A model generated the notes under the pieces. That model made no database searches. It saw only the letters and a program-made list of their open reading frames with translations, and was not told the DNA's origin. Positions 1 through 9,333 of a DNA stretch of 26,109 nucleotides are shown in pieces. How positions within the stretch are numbered: position 1 is the first letter of the stretch; each line of letters opens with the position of its first letter. The position numbers were made by a program, and so were the translations under genes. The stretch comes from Dimorphilus gyrociliatus. Lineage: Eukaryota; Annelida; Polychaeta; Dinophilidae. The DNA is taken from positions 69,117-95,225 of the forward strand of contig CAJFCJ010000091.1 of assembly GCA_904063045.1 (NCBI GenBank). The letters run 5' to 3'.

Positions 1-465
1 ATGCTTGCCCACAGTTAAGAAATAGACAACTTCTGTATGTTGTTAAAGGAAATAGCTTTAGTTAACAAAGGCTTGAAGAGAAGAATTAAACATCTATAAA
101 GAATTCACACTATTTTTTTTAAATTGGAAACAGCTTGAAAATATAAATGCTACAATTAGTCAATAAATACTTTAAGCAATTTAGTCTACTCTTATATGAA
201 ATAATAAATAAATTTATGCTAACTGTGTGCTGGTTCAGTAAATTGTAATATTTAATTATTCAATAAATATATATTTTAACAGAATATAATATCTATGCTT
301 GCACACATACATTCATCAGCTATACTGTACAATAGAGAAGTAGTATCGAACTAGTATTGTGAGATGCAGATAGCACTGCTAGAGATAAGAAGTATTGACC
401 TAGTTTTGCATAGGGCAGTGTATACACATTGCTCAGTAATAAAACCTATTAAATTATATACAGAA
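1..465. other. AT-rich stretch, no gene seen
   Basis: I see no convincing coding exon, RNA gene or inverted repeat here. The sequence is AT-rich, with several AATAAA-like words around 160-270. Similarity to the retroelement region near 23475 starts only at about 466, so the left edge of that fragment lies here. No LTR terminus (TG...CA with a primer site) could be recognised. Confidence 0.5.
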
Positions 466-1056
466 TAATTTTTCATTATGGAAAAACTAGATATGGCCAT
501 AATACTTGATTACGACTTCTTACAAAATTCTGGAGTCATTATTAATTTTGCAACAAAACACGTTTCCCTTCCATTCTTTATCAGAAGAGGGGAACAAGTT
601 AAGAAGTTTATGCAACAATCCCAAAGTCAACAAACAAAAAATGGAAAACAACCAAATATGGAGAAAATAACTGTTGAAATGATGGGAAAACATTTTCAAA
701 ATTATCAAAACTAAACTGAAAATGTTGACAGTAAAACCTATTCAGATAATGATTTGGGAATTACTATAAATTCATCTGAAGAGGATACCTAAACTACATC
801 AGAGAATTAGATAAAAAAAATGGAAATGGAAACTCAATGAAAAGAGTTGGTGCATAAGAAAACTATCGAAGTTAAAAGAGAGCAAGAGAAAACCACAGTA
901 ACTCCTGAGATAGAAGAAACCAATAAATATTTAAATATCTCCAAAAATAACCTTGATAAGAGTAGAAAAGATTCCATAAAAATGATCAAGAATTATGAAG
1001 ATATTCTTGCTACAAACCAAAATGATATTGGTGGTTCACACAGAAAACATCCATAA
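466..1056 (+). pseudogene. Retroelement fragment: second retropepsin-like C-terminal half plus linker
   Basis: The 478-714 frame encodes 78 residues that align with the region starting at 23485. Both begin ME-(K/N)-LD-(M/I)-AIIL, continue to the DFLQ motif that closes retropepsin domains, and reach a shared K-(I/V)-T-(V/I)-x-MMG-x-H motif about 60 residues on. The catalytic Asp half is absent. In the usual terminal motif ILGCDFL this copy reads ILDYDFL, so an otherwise common Gly is replaced. After 714 the sequence runs through acidic and Ser-rich codons with stops at about 713, 791, 808 and 838, then a Lys/Glu-rich open stretch at 847-1053. I read this as a dead, truncated copy of the 3' part of the same retroelement family found at 23263-24120. 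Without the second copy it would not have been recognisable. Confidence 0.6.
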
Positions 1057-1072
1057 CAGAAAATGTCCACAA
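1041..1072 (+). repeat. Two tandem 16-bp units with GAAAAYGTCC-like core
   Basis: Units 1041-1056 and 1057-1072 each begin CAGAAAA and carry a (C/T)(A/G)TCC core. The same 16-bp period and core recur at 1918-1949 and 7803-7850, and the core resembles the ends of the inverted-repeat element at 8214-8420. The array sits exactly at the end of the retroelement fragment. Confidence 0.6.
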
Positions 1073-2312
1073 AATTAAAGTACTCAATAAATACTCAATG
1101 AATGAAATACTGGTGTTTTGTTGATGCGGTCTTTCTGAACAGTAGCCAAGGAACATGCTACAGCCTAAGGAGTAGCAAATTGTAATATTATTTAGGTCCT
1201 TTTACAGATTGAGAACATTGTGTGTGAAATGTGTGCTATCCTCTATGGGTAAACCACAGAGGAGGAAGGGGGCCGACCCCAATCCAGTGCTAGCCCTTTA
1301 TTTTAGAAATATAACACAAAATGTTTCATAATGTGTAATATGATTTTTATTTCAATAGCTCACTGATAAAATCTTTTTCTTTGCTGTAGGATTTTTCTTA
1401 TGAGAAAACCAATATTTTCCATATCAGTCATTTTTTTTTTAAATGATCCTTTTACAAATGTATTTTTCATGATAAAATACTGATTGCTTGAAATCTGCAA
1501 TATATAATTTTTTTAAAAAATTAAAAAATCAAAGGTTTCAAACCTCAAATTTAATGTTTTCAATATCTAAATGTTCTTTAAATGATATATCATAATCATG
1601 AAGGAATTTTACAATTTCAAAAATTTTCTTTATACATGTTATATATTTGAAACTTGCATAAAACTTGAGATCTATTTTTAGATGAAGATATTTATCATAC
1701 CTTTCATTAAAAACAAAACAATTTCTTCTACTTCTATAAATAAATTCTGTAACTGTAATGTAAAATTTAAAAATATTGGCACTGATTTTAAAGGTAAATT
1801 TCTAGAATTAGGAAAATATAAAATTTCATTAGCTTTTAGAGCCTCTTGGATAATGCTTAAAAAAATTTCTATATTTGTTTTAATCTCAAGTTATAAATAT
1901 ATAGTATTTTCGGGATTGGGAGAAAACGGCCTTGGGAGAAAATGGCCTACTTTTGTGAGATAACAGCCCATAAATATATTAACCTGTGATTATTACAAAC
2001 ATTACATATCTTCTACTTTTACCAGTTTTGTCTGATATTGCATAATATGAGCAGCCATGACACAGGAAGTTATTAGTATTTCCTGTTTATTTAATTAAGG
2101 AGGATAATAGAAAAATTGAAAGATTATCTTTGTATCATTTTATTGAAGAGAGAACTTTTACAGGTAACTTTTCTTTATGTGAATCATTAATAATTTGGTA
2201 TTAAAGGTCATTAAAGTTTTTCTTTCTTTATCAAAATTTCAAAAATATTTCTTTCCATAACTTTTACTTCAACTTTCTAATATTTAATACCTATTATTAG
2301 AAGATAACCAAC
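1073..2312. other. AT-rich intergenic DNA with a small hairpin
   Basis: No supported gene. At about 1230-1252 there is an imperfect hairpin with 9-bp arms (CCTCTATGG and CCACAGAGG around GTAAA, one mismatch). The open stretch 1682-1963 has low-complexity Lys/Ile/Phe composition with no motif and is not called. The rest is A/T runs. Confidence 0.45.
1918..1949 (+). repeat. Two tandem 16-bp units (GGGAGAAAAYGGCC)
   Basis: The units at 1918-1933 and 1934-1949 differ at two positions (C/T in the core and the last base). They have the same 16-bp period and GAAAAYGNCC core as the arrays at 1041 and 7803. Confidence 0.6.
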
Positions 2313-2554
2313 ATGCCATTGATTTGTTCAAACTGTGAAGGAAGATTTTTTGGAAGACAAAAAAGATTAAAATGTACAAATTGTAAAAATTTTCTCCATC
2401 AGAAATGTTTAAAAGGTAAACTTTCATTTATTCATGTTACATTTTCAAGTGAATATTTTTTTTCCTATTTTTAGGTGCTGATAATATATGTAAAGCTTGT
2501 AAAACTTCTGAACAAGAAACATCAATTGTTGAGAAATGTCAATGTTGCACATAA
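2313..2554 (+). CDS. Small C4HC3 zinc-finger protein, two exons
   Basis: Exon 1 runs 2313-2415 and exon 2 runs 2475-2554. The 59-bp intron between them starts gtaaac and ends tatttttag. Together they encode 60 residues and end in TAA. The cysteine pattern is C-x2-C-x12-C-x2-C-x4-H-x2-C-x7-C-x2-C, which has the C4HC3 order of PHD-like fingers, although the last spacer is shorter than usual for PHD. A further CQCC pair sits just before the stop. A third open exon-like stretch follows at 2612 in a phase that does not join cleanly, so the gene may once have been longer. The function is not known; a protein- or chromatin-binding finger is plausible. The exact match of intron borders to finger coding makes the exon pair fairly convincing. 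Confidence 0.55.
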
Positions 2555-2611
2555 AATACTTTTGGGTAATCATTTGATTTTTTTTATCTTTTTGTGATAA
2601 TTATTTTTCAG

Positions 2612-2850
2612 ATATCAAAGAGGGAAAATGTACTAATTGTACAATCATCTCTCTGAGAAAATGCTTTGTTCAGCTAAAGAGAATTCCTCAAACTTCCAAA
2701 AATACAATTTTTGACAGAGCAGCATCTGACATTGAAAGAGAAAATATCAGTGAAATCATTGACATTGATATTGAAAGTGAAGAAATAGACACTGATAATA
2801 ACAATTGTTGGAAATGCAATGTTAATCAGCATTTTGGTTGGAGTTTTTAG
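2612..2850 (+). pseudogene. Possible third exon of the zinc-finger gene, acidic
   Basis: An acceptor (ttatttttcag) is followed by an open stretch encoding two Cys pairs (CTNC near the start, CWKC near the end) separated by an acidic Asp/Glu/Ile-rich segment, ending with TAG at 2848-2850. Joining to the previous exon at its best donor (after 2572, gtaatc) gives the wrong phase and crosses a TAA, so either the gene ends at 2554 or it is broken. The right part overlaps the minus-strand env-like fragment. One of the two readings is accidental beyond about 2800; I cannot tell exactly where the insertion edge lies. Confidence 0.3.
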
Positions 2851-4250
2851 CCATGATGAAAATAAATGTTGATGTGTTGACATACTTGAGTCAATTCCTA
2901 ATTCATTAGCAAAGTTGATATGTTTGTTATGCCTAGTTAAAGTGTCTTGTATGTAGTCAAGAACTTGTTGGAACTGTTGATTTTTTTTTGCCAACATCAT
3001 CTTTTATACCTAATTGTAGTAACTCAGTGAGCCTTGCAACTTCCAGTTTTGGTTCTTCAATTTCATTGCTGGTTTTCATTCTGATTGACCTGGCAGCAGC
3101 TGTTTGGAATTTACAACCATTCTTTGCATAATAGATGAAAGTTTTCCTCCCAAAAGATGTGCCTTTCTGATTCCTTTCAGAATCCAGAGGGTTCTTTTTT
3201 ATTTTAAATAGATATTGTGTTTGGTCACATTCTCCATATCTTATATCTTCTTTTGTTATGTGGTAAGCATGGTGTAGTATTGGATCAATTGAAAATAGAA
3301 GACCTTTATACTTGATGAGGAATTGTTTTGAACACAATCCATTTTTTGTTATGATTCCCACATCACAAATTACTTGAACAGATTTTAGTTCTGTGCATGA
3401 GTTGAGTGTTGTTAGATCACCCATCCAGGTGCTGTGAGTTCCTTGTGTTGAATCCAATATTGTTGGAAGTTGAGGTGCCAAAGGTGAAAGCAATGCCACC
3501 ATCTTATTTCTCATTATAAACTCTTTGCATAAAAGTTGAGAAACTTGTTTAAAAACAGTTTGTAAATTTTGGAAGTTTTTATCAATATTATTAAGTAAGG
3601 CAGATGTTCTAACTGCATTTTCAATGTCTAATATGTGAAATTCTGGTTTGATTTTCATCATGTTTTCCTCTGCTCTCCATTTGGGCATTTTTGGGCTATG
3701 TTGTAATAGTGAAAACTTTCCATTTGCTTTCATTGTTTGAAAATGGTTCCCTGTTGGACTTTTATACCACATATTTAATTTTGGTAATGGATTGAAAGTG
3801 ATTTCTTTGTGTTTCAATGTGAAATCTTCAAGTCTGATTCTTTCAGCAGATTTCAATTGGGAATTTTTCAGCATTGTCAGAATGTAATTGTTATCTATAT
3901 CCCAAATATCAGGTGAAATAATGTCTTTTAGAATAAGTGTTTTTACTAATGGTGTTGATTGGGTTTTCAGCAACATGTGATAATTTCTATCACCTTCTCT
4001 ATACCAATCATTATAAGTTACAATATTTTGTTTATCTGTTTCATTTGCATTTCTCAAAAATGATTTCTTCTTTCCTTCAAACTTTTCCAGTCTTGTAGCT
4101 TCAATATTTGAAATAACTTGATATTTCCTTTCTGCTGCTAGTATGTTATTTACATAGCCTAACCCTTACTCTTTGAGATCTGTTCTTAATAAATCAAATG
4201 CTTTATGTGGAACCAATACTTTTGTTCCTGGTCCACCAAATCCTCTTATA
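2674..4250 (-). pseudogene. Env-like retroelement fragment (minus strand)
   Basis: The main open frame spans 4057 to 2957 (366 residues). It aligns with the broken env-like region at 25020-26060 on the plus strand, keeping the order WYRE..., (I/T)SALLNNID-type heptad region, MVALL, and four Cys at residues 221, 231, 242 and 277. Residues 150-180 look like a coiled coil, and a second coil-like stretch lies near 330-350. A frameshift at about 2960-3000 moves the reading to a second frame that runs on to a hydrophobic segment at 2832-2779, which could be the membrane anchor. Upstream similarity continues in a broken frame to about 4250, ending in a GGPG motif shared with 25030. There is no signal peptide, LTR or pol sequence next to it, so this is a truncated dead copy. 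The family assignment rests on position after integrase in the other copy plus the coil and anchor layout; it is inferred, not matched to a named Env. Confidence 0.55.
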
Positions 4251-4287
4251 TATCCTCTTATATATTTTAACAAAACTAATTAAACAA

Positions 4288-7200
4288 ATTGAGGTAGAAA
4301 ACAATTTTTCAATTCCGATTCAAATATTGTAGAACTGCAAAGTACAAAACTGTATAATTTTCTAAAAGTGGAAAGGGAAGAATTATTGGAATGTTGTAAA
4401 AGTCCTTTAATTGCAATTCTTGCAGCTGAAATCTGGGAAAGGAAGGGAGCAAGTCTGGAACACTGCAATATTTTCAACGATACCATTTAAATTCTATTCA
4501 ACAAATCAAAAAATAGAAATTTAAATTACAAAGCTGAAGAACTCATTGATGAATTTGGGGAAATTGCTCTTAAAAATCTATTAAATATCGATTTTGTCGT
4601 GGAATCTGATAGAGATAGATTAGAATCTACAGAATATCTTGCCAGATTACTCATACCCACAATTTCAGTTCATCCTGATAGGCTGAAAAAATACTTTAGA
4701 TTTATTCATTTTACATTCCAAGAGTATATTGCAGCTAAATATTTAATTAATCACTATATTTTAGATAATAGCAATGGAAAGAATCTATTGGCTGAGGAAT
4801 CATCAGATAATCATGTCATATTCAAATTAAACAGCGTCATGGGATTTATTGAACATTTGGACTTGCAAACTTATAAGGAAATTGTTAAGAATAACACAAA
4901 ATTTCTTACTCTTTTGGGTGTGAGCAATAAAATGGTAATTAAACTGTTAAACGATACAGAAATGAGCAACACCCTTCATCTAAAAGATATTAAACTGCGA
5001 GAAATTTATCTAGAACTCATAACATTAAAATATTCTAAAACTCCAATAAAGAAGCTTAAATTGGAGAACATTCTATTTAAATTTCAATCTCTAATAGAAT
5101 CATTTCTGGCTACAATTGAGCATTTACAAATAATCAATGATTTTCCAGATTACGTAATGACATTTCAATCATTTGAAATGATATTTAAAAAATTTTCATT
5201 TTTAAAAACTTACATTTGAAAAATATTCAAATAGAAAAATGGGAGAAATATTTATTCTCTGTTAAATCATTAAGAGTTTTATGTTTGAGTAGTATGGTTA
5301 TACCTGCTGAATTCTTATTGGATACCTCTTTAAATTGAAAAAGTTGGATCTCTCCTACTCCAAATGCAAACGTAAGTGAAAAATGGATTCATTTATTCTA
5401 AAAATAGAAATTCTTTCCTTTTCTTTTAGATAAAAATATATTGAATGATCTAAAGAGCCAAAAGCACCTAACCTCCCTCTTCCTTTGCTATTTTGAAGGT
5501 ATAAACAATTCAAATTTTTCAAATTTAATTCAAAATTTAGAACAAAATGGCAGATTAAATGAAATTGGTCTAAGTGGTTTGAAATTGAAAAATCACAATT
5601 GGAATATTCTTTTTAATTATCTTATGGACCATGCTAAGGACCTAATTATATTAAAATTGAATAATTGTAATATTGAAATCAGTCAGGAAGAATTCAAAAA
5701 TTTATTATTAAAACATAAAAACTTGAAAAATTTACAAATAGAAGGAAATTTATTAACGAATGTCAATGATTTCTCTTCATTTTTCAAGTCGATTAGCAAT
5801 CTAAATCAATTTGGAATGCCAAAAATTTTTTTTATCGAAGAAAATTTTAACTTACAACAACTCAATCGAGTGGAGTTCATTTCTCTTTTCTCATTGAATC
5901 TTGATTTAAACCATTCAAGTAAATCTTGTTGGAAAGTAATAGTTCAACTACGTTTTACAAATTGCCAATTAACATCAAGATTTTTATGTACATTCACAAA
6001 AAATATGCATAAATTCACAACACTTGAACATTTGAATCTTTCGAAAAATCATTTTGAAAATGAAGCTATGAAATCATTTTTTGACAAATTGGTAAAATTG
6101 AATTTTGGAATAAGGCATTTATATCTTTTTGAACAGAAATTAACTCTAGACATCACTTTAGATTTGGTTACCAATTTGAAAAAATGTAAAGATATGTTTC
6201 TGTTGAACTCGTTGAAAATTGTTTCATCGAGTGATCAAATGTTCTCCGATGAATTTCTAAATAGTAATTCATTTAATTTAATTGCTGTAGAGAGAATTTA
6301 CAAGATATTCTCGCAGATTATTGAATACGAAGTAGCCGATTTAGACATAGTTTCTCTGCTAATATGCTAACAATACTTCAAAAAACTGACAATATTAATA
6401 TAAAAAGTATAAGGATAAGCAAAGGATTAAAGAATAAACTAGGATTATCGCAAATTAAAGATTTCTTACGTAATATGTCATTCATTTCAAATTTCAGTAT
6501 TGATGAAATTACTGATGAAGAATTTTGTAAATATATTGAACAGTTTCTTCAACATCAAAGACAGTTAAAGTCAATTTCTATTGGTTTTAACCATTCATTA
6601 TGCCTATAATTAAAGAGGAAAATTTGCTACCTAAATTCTTTCCAGCCAATTTCCAACTGACAGAGCTTATTCTAAAAAAGATTTTAATAACAATTGATAT
6701 CAGCGCCTCCTTGGGGGAATTTATATCAACTCAGAATAAACTTATCAGATTGAATCTTAGTTTTACAAATCTTAGTGGCAAAGTTGGAAAAAGTCTATTT
6801 TCAAATATTCAAAACTCCTGCCGCAATATTGAGCATTTAGATCTGACGAAATGTCTATTTTCTAATGAAATGGCTAGTCCCCTGGGAGCATTTATTGGTC
6901 ATCAAACAAAATTACAATGTCTAATTATCAGCAATGTTAATTTTGAAGAAGGAGTCGGTATCCATTTATTTGAAGAAATATCCCAATTGAACGATAATTA
7001 TTGTCGTAGTATTGAATTATTGGATTCTAGTAGTTGTATTCTTTGTCCAGATATGAGCAAATACATGGGAGAGTTTCTTTCCAAGCAAACTCAACTGAAA
7101 GAATTAAATTTCTGCTAGACTGATATCTCTGGTCAGATTGGGAAAAATCTATTCGAGCAAACTCTTCAATTATGTTCAAACATTGAAGTGCTCAAATTAG

Positions 7201-7318
7201 GAAATGTAAAAGATACTATTGCGGCAGCTCCAATAGGAATATTCATTAAAAATCAACAGAATCTTAAACAAGTAAGAACAAAGGCTCCAAATACCATTTT
7301 ACTTAGAAAGAATCTTTA
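4288..7318 (+). pseudogene. NLR-type immune receptor (NACHT C-terminal part plus LRRs), broken
   Basis: At 4315-4487 the frame encodes the helical part after a NACHT ATPase (KSPLIAILAAEIWERKG), and after an in-frame TAA at 4488 it continues through KAEELIDEFGEIALKNLL and FIHFTFQEYIAAKYL, hallmarks of NACHT C-terminal regions. From about 4980 on it is leucine-rich repeats of RNase-inhibitor type (for example IEHLDLTKC, LEHLNLSKN). A 58-bp intron lies at 5372-5429. Lesions: TAA 4488; frame changes near 5215, 5335, 6364 and 6605; TAG 7116. The P-loop and everything N-terminal are missing, and the left edge coincides with the minus-strand env-like fragment, so an insertion or rearrangement probably removed them. 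Known family role: cytosolic pattern recognition and signalling. This copy looks dead unless the indels are assembly errors. Confidence 0.75.
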
Positions 7319-7800
7319 AGCAGCTTGCTAACTGTTTCTGGCGCTGAAGAGAGGAATTTAATCATCATAAATATATGCATAAATTCATGCTAACCATGCT
7401 TGTAGAGACATCATAAACCATTGCAACTCTTAAAGGCCCAGCTCTTACAACATTGAATCTAGGAGATTCCCAAGAACTTTTTTCCATTGCACATGTGATT
7501 TTGAGGATTTTGGGCGTAAGACCTGGAAGACTTTTTGCGCATTTTACTTTCTTTACAGCACCACCTGGTGTAAACCTGACAATGATAGGAACTTTTCAGA
7601 ATATATCATGAATTATTGAAGAAAACTTTTGCAAAAACAGGGTAGGAGAAATTAATTTAAAATATAATTCTTATATGTATGAATCATTGAATGAAGTATT
7701 TCAAGTTTTAGAATCATCTTCAGATACTTTGGAGAAGATTTATGTTCAGTTAGAATTCAGTTTAATTTTCATTTTCATTGTAAAGACTTTTTTTTGAATT
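7319..7800 (+). pseudogene. Possible decayed LRR tail of the NLR
   Basis: Short open pieces such as one near 7420-7610 (with a LTTLNLGDSQ-like motif) and one near 7700-7760 have leucine-repeat character and the same orientation as the NLR, but are separated by stops. I think these are worn-out repeats of the same gene; composition alone could also explain them. Confidence 0.3.
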
Positions 7801-7802
7801 AT

Positions 7803-7850
7803 GGAGAAAATGTCCACTGAAGAAAACGTCCCCTGGAAAAAACGTCCACT
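7803..7850 (+). repeat. Three tandem 16-bp units with GAAAAYGTCC core
   Basis: Units at 7803-7818, 7819-7834 and 7835-7850 share the pattern G(G/A)A(G/A)AAA(T/C)GTCC(A/C)CT. Two looser relatives follow at about 7855-7870 and 7878-7888. The core matches part of the perfect terminal inverted repeat of the element at 8214-8420, and the 16-bp period matches arrays at 1041 and 1918. Confidence 0.65.
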
Positions 7851-8204
7851 GATTGGAGAAAACATCTGCTATGTGAAGAAAACATTTAAAAACACTTTTT
7901 TAAAATTTATTCAACTTATCCAATACATTCTCATAATGCAATCACTTTTGGTAGCCATTTTGAAGTCCAGACAGGAAACAGTTCTAGGATCTTCTATGTT
8001 TTTCATGGAAAGTGAATATTGTGCACATTTTATCTGCAATCTTTCAGAATTTTTGGCAGTTTGAAATATATTCCCCTTATGAAATGCAATCTTCAGCAAG
8101 AGGTCAGCAAATGTAATCATTCCCAATTTGTATTCATCCCAAACAGCAAATATTTGGTTTTGCATCTGGATCACACTTTCCTCTGATATTCTTTTGTTAT
8201 GGTT

Positions 8205-8213
8205 GTGTTCATG
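8205..8213. repeat. Left 9-bp target-site duplication
   Basis: GTGTTCATG, identical to 8421-8429 on the far side of the inverted-repeat element. It codes the HEH residues of the FLYWCH finger on the minus strand. Confidence 0.75.
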
Positions 8214-8420
8214 GGATACGACAGAAAACGTCCCCAAATTCATGATTTAACCCTAACCCTAACCTAGCCCTTGTCTCTCCTTAACCTTTTTGATTGCTCC
8301 TTACCCTTAGATGGAACCCCCCTAACTATAAATCAAAAGCTACTTTATCCCTCCTAACCATTTTTCAATCCGAAATGTTGCTTTCAAAAATCTCATTTGG
8401 GGACGTTTTCTGTCGGCCCA
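8214..8420. mobile_element. 207-bp non-autonomous inverted-repeat element (Mutator-like MITE)
   Basis: A perfect 21-bp inverted repeat, 8219-8239 and 8395-8415, carries the core GACAGAAAACGTCCCC and its complement. The outer 5 bp on each side are less well matched (GGATA, GCCCA). The 9-bp sequence GTGTTCATG flanks it at 8205-8213 and 8421-8429. A 9-bp target duplication is the hallmark of the Mutator superfamily; the ends could also be set 2 bp in, giving 7 bp. No protein is encoded. The interior holds three CCCTAA-like units at about 8249-8266. It has inserted into the FLYWCH exon on the other strand. Confidence 0.8.
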
Positions 8421-8429
8421 GTGTTCATG
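8421..8429. repeat. Right 9-bp target-site duplication
   Basis: GTGTTCATG, the second copy of the 9-bp direct repeat flanking the 207-bp element. Confidence 0.75.
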
Positions 8430-8894
8430 TTTACTATTTATGAAAATATTTCCTTTTTGTTGAATAATAACTTGACATTGAACATTCCTATTTCTAACAG
8501 AACATCTCCAGATGGTTCTCTTGTCACTTCTGGATTTTATATTAAAAGCATAGCAATTGTTGGTCAATACTCTTTGAGATTCTAAATTAAAAATGAAAAA
8601 AGTGAATAATTGAATAAAAACATATGAACAGTCAGAGACCTTTGATGCATTTGGCATGGACATAGTCTTGGCAGTCACTGTATTTCATATCAGACGGTTT
8701 ATACTACTTTAGCAGTTAAATTAACCAATTAACTTTGATTCCAAATGGGTTATGATCATCTTTTTAGTATTGCTCACATTTTCATGAAAGGTACTTTCTT
8801 CACCTAATTATCTACAAGCAAAGAATAAATATAAAGCAGACTGAGTCCAAAGAGTTGTGTAGTGTCATAAAAAAATGTATATATATATATATTC

Positions 8895-8995
8895 CATTAC
8901 CCCTAACCCATAGAGGAGACCCTCCTAAGTATAAATCAGTTGCTGTCTTCTTCTCCCTAACAATTTCTTACTTATGGACATTTTCTGTCAACCCC
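8895..8995. mobile_element. Partial copy of the same inverted-repeat element (right half)
   Basis: The stretch follows the interior of the 8214-8420 element: a TTACCC start, a CCTCCTAAGTATAAATCA segment matching CCTAACTATAAATCA, a CTCCCTAACAATTTC segment, and a worn right end GGACATTTTCTGTC at 8976-8989. The left end is missing; a (TA)n run lies there instead (about 8877-8892). Confidence 0.55.
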
Positions 8996-9333
8996 CTAGT
9001 TTTATGCTTGTATTAATTAGACTGTTTATTAATATACAGTATATTCAGTAAACATTCTGAAATATTCATCAAAAAAAAAATGAGTGATAAGCCATCTCTC
9101 ATGGAAAGATTAAATACAATCATAGTGTATTCTGTGTTTAGTCTGCATTTATGTCTCCATCATTCAAAACATTTAATAAAATATATTTTCTACAGTGTAG
9201 ATTGTTATTTTTATCAGAAAATGTGATTATTAAATTTTAGAAAGACTTAACTTGACAGTACATTTTCAAATATGAAAAATATATTCAGTGTTAACTTGAG
9301 TACTTTCTAAAAATCATTAAACTAATATGAATG
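8996..9333. other. AT-rich spacer, no gene seen
   Basis: No open frame with recognisable content. It includes A runs at about 9071-9080 and lies just past the stop codon of the minus-strand ITIH-like gene, so it may contain that gene's 3' untranslated end. Confidence 0.4.

Larger units (their letters stand above)
7911..8581 (-). pseudogene. FLYWCH zinc-finger exon, interrupted by an inverted-repeat element
   Basis: On the minus strand an acceptor (catttttaatttag) opens an exon at 8581. Its protein has the FLYWCH layout: a hydrophobic start, N-N-C-Y-A-F, then IWRCS, a second Cys in NVQCQ, and the closing HEH. The finger is cut at the last His residues by the 8214-8420 insertion. The HEH-coding 9 bp are repeated on the other side, and the frame then continues for about 100 residues to 7911. 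Insert plus duplication is 216 bp, a multiple of three, so the reading frame is the same on both sides. The 100-residue tail has no domain I recognise. FLYWCH domains occur in DNA-binding regulators and in front of MULE-type transposases; no DDE transposase follows here. The left end of the gene is not determined. Confidence 0.65.

Noticed and set aside
1230-1252. Hairpin as an RNA gene or terminator
   Set aside because: A single 9-bp imperfect stem in eukaryotic intergenic DNA with no conserved RNA features; noted only as a structure.
1682-1963. 93-residue open stretch
   Set aside because: Low-complexity Lys/Ile/Phe composition in AT-rich DNA, with no motif, splice sites or homologue in the window; its end overlaps the 16-bp repeats.
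4280-4486. Minus-strand 68-residue frame
   Set aside because: It is antisense to the NACHT-type coding sequence, which matches its family on the plus strand.
7911-8243. FLYWCH protein as a MULE transposase
   Set aside because: FLYWCH domains can precede MULE transposases, but the 100 residues after the finger show no DDE motif.
8249-8270. CCCTAA repeats as interstitial telomere or chromosome end
   Set aside because: Only about three units, and the same units occur at the matching place in another copy of the MITE (12714-12730); they belong to the transposon.
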